From: Candidatus Omnitrophota bacterium
GTDB lineage: Bacteria; Omnitrophota; Gorgyraeia; Zapsychrales; JANLHA01
Assembly (NCBI GenBank): GCA_024653845.1
Contig: JANLHA010000133.1
Coordinates: forward strand, 1-6,398
Direction: 5' to 3'
Length of the DNA: 6,398 nucleotides
Positions 1 through 5,257 of this stretch are shown here, one piece after another (the stretch's first letter is position 1; each line of letters begins with the position of its first letter). The notes beneath the pieces were generated by a model. The model was not told the origin of the DNA. It searched no databases and worked only from the letters and a program-made list of their open reading frames with translations. The translations under genes were made by a program, and so were the position numbers.

Positions 1-344
1 AAATCATACGGAGAAGAAAAAAAGTCAATGCCTCGCTTTTTGCAATATTGAGAAAGCTCCTGATGCCATTCTCGAGGGAATTCCGCATCTTTGTACACTT
101 CATAAACCGGCTTCTTCCATTTGGCCTGAAATCCGGATTTCAACCCTTCAAAACCTTCTTTCGAAACAATTTTATCCGCCGAGAAACATTGGAATTTCGC
201 CGCATCAGCCCCACACTCTCTGGCCAAATCAATCAACATCTTAGCGCGCTCGAGACTACGGTCGAAGTTGGATCCGATCTCAGCAATGACGTAAGTCGGT
301 TCGCCTTCTCCGATCCATCGTTTTCCAATTTTGATTTTTTTCAT
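1..344 (-). CDS. NeuB/PseI/SpsE-family nonulosonic acid synthase, N-terminal fragment (runs off left edge)
   Basis: Reading leftward from the ATG at 344-342 gives 114 codons without a stop before the window ends. The protein starts MKKIKIGKRWIGEGEPTYVI and has the family's N-terminal TIM-barrel signatures: IAEIGSN (20-26), LIDLARECGADAAKFQ (37-52), an FPREWHQEL stretch (89-97) and FFSSPYD (108-114, the usual FxSTPFD site). Known members condense phosphoenolpyruvate with a 2-acetamido or diacetamido hexose to make sialic, legionaminic or pseudaminic acid in the cytosol. Full-length proteins are about 340-350 residues, so two thirds, including the C-terminal SAF domain, is missing. The ATG overlaps the stop of the upstream glycosyltransferase (ATGA), with an AGGAGG ribosome site 9 nt before it. 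The odd feature is Asn-Phe-Asp-Arg (26-29) where most members have Asn-His-Asn/Asp-Gly. The family is clear. The exact substrate cannot be told from this fragment. Confidence 0.9.
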   Translation of the reverse strand, partial: MKKIKIGKRWIGEGEPTYVIAEIGSNFDRSLERAKMLIDLARECGADAAKFQCFSADKIVSKEGFEGLKSGFQAKWKKPVYEVYKDAEFPREWHQELSQYCKKRGIDFFSSPYD

Positions 345-1000
345 CCCTGACTTCCTCCTAATAAAATGGTTCTCCCCATCGCCATAAAAATTTTCCAATT
401 GGATTTGATTCTCTTCCCAAATCTCGAATGATCTGCCCTTTCATGGACCGTCACACTTTCTTGAACAACGCGGTATCCCTTTTTCTTAGCATTGAAGACC
501 AGCTGGGTCCCAATCGACGAAATCCTGTCAAAATATCCCACATCTCGATACACATCCATACGATAAACTTTGAAGCCACACAAGGGATCATCAATATTGG
601 CTTTGGCTTTGGCAACTAAGGCATAAAGATGTTCCGTTACACGAGCATATCTTGGCCTTTTCCCGACGACAACATCGGCCAATTCCCGAAGGATGGGATC
701 CACCAATCGCGGGATATCTTCCGGATGATGTTGGCCATCTGCATCAAAGGTGAACACAATGTCCGCGTTTCGTTCATTGGCCAGAGCAAATCCATCAGCA
801 ATACTTCGGTCATAACCCAATATTCTCGGATGTGACACCAAAACCGCCCCTTGTTCCTTGGCATTGATCGCTGTCTGGTCCTTCGACCCATCATCGACAA
901 CAATGATCTCATCAACATGGGGCTTGACCCCCTGGATCACTTTCGCAATGGTTTTTTCTTCATTGAGGGCGGGAATGATTGCAATAATTTTTGGTTTCAT
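341..1000 (-). CDS. Family 2 glycosyltransferase, DPM1/polyprenyl-phosphate type, soluble
   Basis: This 219-residue protein is a GT-A fold glycosyltransferase. Visible motifs are the N-terminal strand IIAIIPALNEE (5-15), DDGS (36-39, nucleotide binding), the metal-binding DADGQH (86-91) and DPLCGFKVYR (138-147), which sits where dolichol-phosphate mannose synthase-like enzymes have DxxSGFR. There is no C-terminal membrane segment, so it is probably cytosolic or peripheral. It most likely transfers a sugar from a nucleotide donor to a lipid carrier or growing glycan; donor and acceptor are not readable. The start at 1000 is supported because the family N-terminus begins there and a TGAGGT-like ribosome site lies just upstream. 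It begins 41 nt before the upstream SDR gene ends and finishes in an ATGA overlap with the NeuB-family gene, so it looks translationally coupled on both sides. Confidence 0.9.
   Translation of the reverse strand: MKPKIIAIIPALNEEKTIAKVIQGVKPHVDEIIVVDDGSKDQTAINAKEQGAVLVSHPRILGYDRSIADGFALANERNADIVFTFDADGQHHPEDIPRLVDPILRELADVVVGKRPRYARVTEHLYALVAKAKANIDDPLCGFKVYRMDVYRDVGYFDRISSIGTQLVFNAKKKGYRVVQESVTVHERADHSRFGKRIKSNWKIFMAMGRTILLGGSQG
354..359 (-). promoter_or_regulatory. Ribosome binding site of the NeuB-family gene
   Basis: The minus strand reads AGGAGG here, 9 nt before the ATG at 344-342. It is a perfect Shine-Dalgarno core placed inside the end of the upstream glycosyltransferase gene. It fixes the start of the synthase, which also agrees with the protein's family N-terminus. 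Confidence 0.8.
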
Positions 1001-1904
1001 GAGACCTCAAGCTTTCCACATATCTGTTATCACGCAATTCTTTCATTTCTTTCAATCCTTCATCAACCCCCGGCAAACGGATTCCTAGAATCTTCTCGGC
1101 TTTTGAAACATTCAAAGATAAATTCTTTCCTCGTCGAGCTTTTAAGGAAACCTCATCCACGCTGACCGATTTGATCAGACGCTCGTCGAGGCCAAAAATC
1201 TTGGCTAACCGATGGGCAAACTCCAACTTGGTGCAAGACTCTCCACCCGCCAGATGAAGAATTCCCTGATATTCAACTTCTTGCAAACGAAATACCGCTC
1301 GCGCGAGCGCGTTAACCAAAATCGAAGAGAAAAACACATCCTTGAAACCTGGGAGTTCCTGATGCCGCTCAAGTTTATCCAACATCCATTCGGCCAAACT
1401 GAATTTATGAATTTTATTCCATCCGAAAATATTCGTGCGAGCCACACAAGAACGTGAAGCAATGGACAACACCTCTTGCTCGGCTTTTAATTTCGTCTCT
1501 GCGTAGACGCTAAGAGGATGGACTTCATCTTCTTCCCGATAATGTCCCTTTTCCCCATCAAAAACCGCGTCCGTCGAGATATGCGCTAAATATGCATGAT
1601 GCTTCTTCGCAAACTGGGCAACATTCACACTCGCCAAAACGTTTTGACGATGAGCATCCTCAGGACGTTCTTCACAATGGTCAATATTGGTCAACGCTGC
1701 CGCGTGAACAATGTAATCAGGCTTAATCGAATCAAGCTTGTCAAATTCTTCACGGTTGGTCAAATCCATTTGAACAAATTTAACGCTTTGCAATTGCACC
1801 GGATGCTGCCAATACGTCGAGTAAACCTCCCAGCCATCTGTAGCAATCTTTGCCAAATTGCTGCCCAAAAGTCCACTCCCACCTGTGATCAAAATCCGTT
1901 TCAT
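960..1904 (-). CDS. RmlD-like SDR sugar-nucleotide reductase
   Basis: This 314-residue extended short-chain dehydrogenase has an N-terminal NAD(P)-binding loop GGSGLLG (8-14), HAAALTNIDHCEE (67-79, like the NAAAYTxVD stretch of dTDP-4-dehydrorhamnose reductase), STDAVFDG (110-117) and the catalytic YAETK (134-138, Tyr134/Lys138). RmlD and its relatives (FnlB and similar) reduce the 4-keto group of deoxy-sugar nucleotides. No RmlA, RmlB or RmlC is present here. Its place between the PseB/SpsF pair and the NeuB-type synthase suggests it reduces an intermediate of that pathway, but the substrate is inferred only. The ATG at 1904-1902 overlaps the upstream stop (ATGA), with AAGGA 7 nt ahead. The C-terminal tail after about residue 290 looks unconserved, and its last 14 residues or so are read through the start of the glycosyltransferase gene in another frame. 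Confidence 0.88.
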   Translation of the reverse strand: MKRILITGGSGLLGSNLAKIATDGWEVYSTYWQHPVQLQSVKFVQMDLTNREEFDKLDSIKPDYIVHAAALTNIDHCEERPEDAHRQNVLASVNVAQFAKKHHAYLAHISTDAVFDGEKGHYREEDEVHPLSVYAETKLKAEQEVLSIASRSCVARTNIFGWNKIHKFSLAEWMLDKLERHQELPGFKDVFFSSILVNALARAVFRLQEVEYQGILHLAGGESCTKLEFAHRLAKIFGLDERLIKSVSVDEVSLKARRGKNLSLNVSKAEKILGIRLPGVDEGLKEMKELRDNRYVESLRSHETKNYCNHSRPQ

Positions 1905-2686
1905 GCCTTGATCCTTTTATTACGCACAGAAACTTCCTGATCTTTTTTAAGTGATTTCAAATATCCTTCATCACGAATGATTTGAGCATTGATCTGTTCA
2001 GCCTCAGGATGGTCTTTCAAAAATTTCAAAATTTCATCCATCCCAAAATAAGGATTTTTCACATACAAGTGATCGAATAAAATTTGCAAGAAACGATAAT
2101 CTTTGTCTTCATCGAGCGTCCAGCGTTTGTCCGACAAATTGGACTTCCCCTCAAAAGAGATCACTTTGAATTGTTCTTTATTTTTCTTGAGATACGGCGT
2201 GACGTGCTCTCGTTCAGAAGATAATCGTGCCTCTTTCCAAGCCTTCTCCAACGCCTGGGAAGAAAACACTTCAATGTCCTCTCCGTTGGGAAATGTCTCA
2301 ACGAGTGTGTTTGAACAATAATCCACTTTGACTTGAAAATATTGTGTCACAATCTGGTCAATGAGTTTTGGATCAATCACTGGACAATCCGCTGTGATCC
2401 GCACAACCGTTTTGGCTTTGAATTTCTGAGCGGCTTGATAATAACGATCCAAAACATCATTCTCAGAGCCACGATAGACTTTGGCCCCACAACGAATCGC
2501 CAATTCAACCAACGGCGTATCTTCATCTTTTTCGGTGGTGGCTAAAATGACGTCTTGAATGGTTTTGGCTTGCTGAACTCGACGAATCACATGTTCTAAA
2601 ACAGGCTTATCGGCCAAGGGCAAAAGGACTTTACCAGGAAGGCGACTTGAGCCCATTCGACTTTGAATGATCGCGCAAGCTTTCAT
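1901..2686 (-). CDS. spsF: SpsF-family cytidylyltransferase (CMP-sugar activation)
   Basis: This 261-residue protein carries the SpsF-type nucleotidyltransferase pattern: QSRMGSSRLPGKVL (8-21, nucleotide-binding loop), RGSENDVLDRYYQAA (72-86), RITADCPVIDP (96-106, with Asp100 in the metal-binding position), YCSNTLVETFPNGEDIEVF (123-141), EREHVTPY (158-165) and RWTLDEDKDY (188-197). The family is related to CMP-Kdo and CMP-sialate synthetases and is thought to activate acidic sugars with CTP; PseF-like roles are common beside PseB and NeuB-type genes. The first codon directly follows the pseB stop (TAA then ATG, no spacer), and I see no convincing Shine-Dalgarno sequence, so translation probably restarts after pseB. 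The conserved N-terminus leaves no sensible later start. A short basic tail follows residue 247. The family is firm; the exact sugar is not. Confidence 0.9.
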   Translation of the reverse strand: MKACAIIQSRMGSSRLPGKVLLPLADKPVLEHVIRRVQQAKTIQDVILATTEKDEDTPLVELAIRCGAKVYRGSENDVLDRYYQAAQKFKAKTVVRITADCPVIDPKLIDQIVTQYFQVKVDYCSNTLVETFPNGEDIEVFSSQALEKAWKEARLSSEREHVTPYLKKNKEQFKVISFEGKSNLSDKRWTLDEDKDYRFLQILFDHLYVKNPYFGMDEILKFLKDHPEAEQINAQIIRDEGYLKSLKKDQEVSVRNKRIKA

Positions 2687-3730
2687 TTAGACGGGAATGT
2701 CATCCATGGCCCAACGGGAACGCTCGACATCATAATCTTCGATGATTTGTTCGACGAGTTGTCGAAGATCTTCCACTTCAAGCCACTGATCATTGTTATC
2801 GGAGGAGTATCTAAAATCTTCTGGGCAAGTCTGGGCCTGACCTCCATTATAACTCTTTAAAAGATCTTGACGTTTTTCAGGATCGGTCTGGACCACAAAA
2901 CAATCTTTGAACGCAACAGTATTACGGGCTTCATCTTCACCGATGAGAATTTCATGAATTTTTTCTCCCGGGCGGATGCCGACATTTTCTTGCTCGCACT
3001 CCGGAGCAATGGCAGTGGCCAAATCCACAATCTTCATCGACGGAATCCGAGGAACAAAGATTTCCCCACCCTTCATCTTGGGAAAACAGGCCAAAACAAA
3101 ATGAACCGCCTGGTCCAACGTGATCCAAAACCGTGTCATCCGTGTATCGGTGATGGGAAGAATTCCAGTCTTACGACGCTCTTTAAAAAAGGGAACAACA
3201 GATCCTCGACTTCCCAAAACGTTTCCATAACGTACGACGGAAAACCGGGTATCTTGATTCCCTGCATACACATTCGCCGCTGTAAAAAGCTTATCGGAAC
3301 ACAACTTTGTCGCGCCATACAAGTTGATCGGGTTACACGCTTTGTCCGTCGAAAGGGCAATGACTTTTTTAACATTATTATAAAGTGCGGCATCAATGAT
3401 ATTCATCGCGCCCATAACATTCGTTTTGATAAATTCTTCTGGATTATATTCGGCTTTGGGCACCTGCTTTAAAGCGGCGGCATGAATAATATAGTCGACA
3501 TTCTTGAAAGCTTGATCTAAACGGCCACGGTCACGCACATCGCCCAACCAATAACGCAAGCATTCATATTTATTAGGGCTCCATTCTTGAGCCATTTCAA
3601 ACTGTTTGAGCTCGTCTCGGCTAAAAATGATGAGTTTTCTTGGCTTATAATTCTCCAAGATAATCCGAACCATTTTCTTTCCAAAAGATCCGGTTCCACC
3701 TGTGATCAAAATGATTTTATCGTTAAACAT
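2687..3730 (-). CDS. pseB: UDP-N-acetylglucosamine 4,6-dehydratase (inverting), PseB
   Basis: PseB carries out the first step of pseudaminic acid synthesis. It dehydrates UDP-GlcNAc and inverts C5, giving a UDP-4-keto-6-deoxy-L-arabino-hexose. The 347-residue protein matches closely: GGTGSFGKK (11-19, NADP loop), SRDELKQ (37-43), GDVRD (63-67), HAAALKQVPKAEYNP (83-97), STDKACNPINLYGATK (127-142; Asp129, Lys130, Tyr138 and Lys142 fit the catalytic set of the Helicobacter enzyme) and RYGNVLGSRGSVVPFF (167-182), followed by the MTRFWITLDQ and GEIFVPRIPSMKI stretches. The SRDELKQ and NPINLYGATK signatures favour PseB over the related FnlA/WbjB dehydratases. It is soluble. The ATG at 3730-3728 has a GAGGGG ribosome site 7 nt upstream. 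It follows a 100-nt gap with a candidate promoter, so it probably heads the transcript that runs on into the SpsF, SDR, glycosyltransferase and NeuB-type genes. It is a few residues longer than the usual 330-345. Confidence 0.95.
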   Translation of the reverse strand: MFNDKIILITGGTGSFGKKMVRIILENYKPRKLIIFSRDELKQFEMAQEWSPNKYECLRYWLGDVRDRGRLDQAFKNVDYIIHAAALKQVPKAEYNPEEFIKTNVMGAMNIIDAALYNNVKKVIALSTDKACNPINLYGATKLCSDKLFTAANVYAGNQDTRFSVVRYGNVLGSRGSVVPFFKERRKTGILPITDTRMTRFWITLDQAVHFVLACFPKMKGGEIFVPRIPSMKIVDLATAIAPECEQENVGIRPGEKIHEILIGEDEARNTVAFKDCFVVQTDPEKRQDLLKSYNGGQAQTCPEDFRYSSDNNDQWLEVEDLRQLVEQIIEDYDVERSRWAMDDIPV

Positions 3731-3737
3731 GTTCCAT

Positions 3738-3744
3738 CCCCCTC
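3738..3744 (-). promoter_or_regulatory. Ribosome binding site of pseB
   Basis: The minus strand reads GAGGGGG, ending 7 nt before the pseB ATG. An overlapping ATG 7 nt upstream of the real start is out of frame and closer to the site, so the MFNDKIILITGG start is preferred on both spacing and homology. Confidence 0.65.
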
Positions 3745-3768
3745 TTAAAGTTAACTCAGCGACTGCCT

Positions 3769-3797
3769 ATTCTACTACTATCATTATTTTTTATCAA
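3769..3797 (-). promoter_or_regulatory. Candidate sigma70-type promoter for the pseB transcript
   Basis: On the minus strand a TTGATA box (3797-3792) is separated by exactly 17 nt from TAGAAT (3774-3769). Each box differs from the TTGACA and TATAAT consensus at one base. The start point would fall near 3762, giving a leader of about 30 nt before the pseB ATG. This lies in the only intergenic gap of useful size. An inverted repeat ACTATC/GATAGT (about 3800-3805 and 3779-3784) spans the -35 box and could be a regulator site, but it is short. This is a sequence match only; the organism's sigma factor preferences are unknown. Confidence 0.5.
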
Positions 3798-3830
3798 TCG
3801 ATAGTTCCAGGTGTCCACAATAAGCCCAAT

Positions 3831-5243
3831 CTAACGGAATTTAATCTTTTTCATGGCAAAGCCACACATTTTAAAGAGCAAAAGGCCATGATAAAAACGT
3901 CTAATCTGAGTGGTTCCATAGGTTCGTTCTCGATATCGAATGGGCAATTCCAGAACCTTGAGATTGAGTTTGACCGCGCCAAAAATCAAATCAAAATCGC
4001 CAAAAGGATCAAAGTCGCCAAAATATGCACGATTCGCGGCAATTTCTTGATATTGATCCTTGAACAGAACTTTAGTTCCACAAAGCGTATCTTTAAATCG
4101 CTGACCCAAAAGCCATGAAAAAAATATCCCAAAAAATTTATTGGCCAACATATTTAAAAAACGCATCGCTTCCTTTTCCATCGGATAAACCAATCGACAC
4201 CCATTAATAAATTCTCCTCGGTTGGAACGGATCGCGTCATAAAATTTTGGTAAATCCTCCGGTGCGACTGTCAAATCCGCATCTAGAATCATCAAAATAT
4301 CCCCTGTCGCGTGACCAAACCCCACCCTTACCGCGTCGGCCTTACCGCGTCCGACCTGCTTGAACAACTTGATATCTTTGTCGAAATATTTTTGGATGAT
4401 CCGCTCAACCTCTTCATAAGTCCCGTCTTTAGAGCCCCCTTCGACAAAAATGAATTCTTGATGTTTGCCAAACGAAGGTGTACGAGTGACCGCTTGTTCA
4501 ATATTTCCTTTTTCGTTCCGGCACGGGACAACAATCGTCACCGAAAAATCTTCCATCGGAGAGAAAATCGGCCGAGCAATCACAAAATGGTTTAAGGTGA
4601 GCGCATTGATAATGGGCAACTTGGCGACGAACCGATTCAAAATATAACTGACACCCCAAATATTTTGGGGACACAAAATGCTGCGTTCCCATCTGACGTC
4701 TTCATAACCGGCCAATGTTAAAAAGTTGAGAACATCTTCATGGGTTACCCAATTCTGAATTCTCTGAGGAATTTTCATGTGCCACTTCTCCCCCATTTTG
4801 AGCAAGTATTGCCAAAAATAACTGTAATACTCAATGATGATCCGTGTTTGAGGATGACAAAATCTTTTCAAATCCAAGAGCAGCTGTTGGATATCTTGCA
4901 CTTCTCCCAAGAGACCTGAGAGAATCACATAATCAAATTTTTCGGGAAGCAACAAATCTTTCACTTCCCCGGCAAAGAATTGCAAATGAGGGAACTTTTC
5001 ATGAGCCGCGGCGGCCATCTTGTGGCTTAAATCAATCCCCACTCCGATGGAGGGCTCCAAAACATTGAGAAGCTCTCCCGTTCCACACCCCACTTCGAGA
5101 ACTTTCTTTCCCTTGGGAACAAAATAACGATATTCTTTGTGAAGAAGTTCGTAGTAATAACGATTTTTCTGGCGATACCAGTCACGCAGGTGAGCTAAAG
5201 AATTATAATGGTCAGAAAGAGAAGATGACGCCGATAAAGCCAT
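3831..5243 (-). CDS. Two-domain protein: SAM-dependent methyltransferase fused to family 2 glycosyltransferase
   Basis: This 470-residue protein has two catalytic domains. Residues 40-225 are a class I methyltransferase: motif I VLEVGCGTGELL (48-59), VGIDLS (68-73, acidic ribose-binding Asp71) and FDYVILSGLLGEV (103-115). Residues 233-470 are a GT-A family 2 glycosyltransferase: FSVTIVVPCRNE (233-244), EGGSKDGT (268-275, replacing the usual DDGS), GRGKADAVRVGF (298-309), metal-binding DADLTV (321-326), DTLCGTKV (385-392) and GDFDPFGDFDLI (409-420). There is a hydrophobic patch near 370-380 but no clear membrane anchor. The likely role is to transfer a sugar and methylate that sugar or a glycan end; neither substrate is readable. 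The start at 5243 comes 14 nt after the carbamoyltransferase stop, with a weak GGGG ribosome site at 7 nt, so the two genes are probably co-transcribed. The stop is TAG, before the gap ahead of pseB. Confidence 0.88.
   Translation of the reverse strand: MALSASSSLSDHYNSLAHLRDWYRQKNRYYYELLHKEYRYFVPKGKKVLEVGCGTGELLNVLEPSIGVGIDLSHKMAAAAHEKFPHLQFFAGEVKDLLLPEKFDYVILSGLLGEVQDIQQLLLDLKRFCHPQTRIIIEYYSYFWQYLLKMGEKWHMKIPQRIQNWVTHEDVLNFLTLAGYEDVRWERSILCPQNIWGVSYILNRFVAKLPIINALTLNHFVIARPIFSPMEDFSVTIVVPCRNEKGNIEQAVTRTPSFGKHQEFIFVEGGSKDGTYEEVERIIQKYFDKDIKLFKQVGRGKADAVRVGFGHATGDILMILDADLTVAPEDLPKFYDAIRSNRGEFINGCRLVYPMEKEAMRFLNMLANKFFGIFFSWLLGQRFKDTLCGTKVLFKDQYQEIAANRAYFGDFDPFGDFDLIFGAVKLNLKVLELPIRYRERTYGTTQIRRFYHGLLLFKMCGFAMKKIKFR
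4654..4670. repeat. Perfect short inverted repeat inside the methyltransferase-glycosyltransferase gene
   Basis: CCCCAAA and TTTGGGG form 7-bp perfect arms around a 3-nt TAT loop. It encodes part of Cys-Pro-Gln-Asn-Ile-Trp-Gly (191-197), in the stretch joining the two domains. As RNA it would make a small hairpin. No U-run follows, so it is not a standard terminator, and it may be chance. Confidence 0.4.
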
Positions 5244-5257
5244 TCAAGAACCCCATG

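Noticed and set aside
48..350. 100-residue open frame on the plus strand at the left end
   Set aside because: It is antisense to the NeuB-type N-terminus, which has clear family motifs, an ATGA start overlap and a perfect ribosome site.
1297..1308. Perfect 12-bp palindrome GCTCGCGCGAGC
   Set aside because: It encodes Ala-Leu-Ala-Arg-Ala inside the SDR gene; alternating GCG/CGA codons explain it and no second copy was seen.
960..1904. Calling the SDR true RmlD (dTDP-rhamnose pathway)
   Set aside because: No rmlA, rmlB or rmlC is present here and the context is PseB/NeuB-like, so only RmlD-like family membership is claimed.
2867..3472. 201-residue open frame on the plus strand
   Set aside because: It lies wholly antisense to the strongly conserved pseB and its translation shows no family motif; it is a shadow of the pseB codon pattern.
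3702..4118. 138-residue plus-strand open frame spanning the intergenic gap
   Set aside because: It overlaps both pseB and the GT2 domain antisense, has no recognisable domain, and most of it mirrors conserved GT2 codons.
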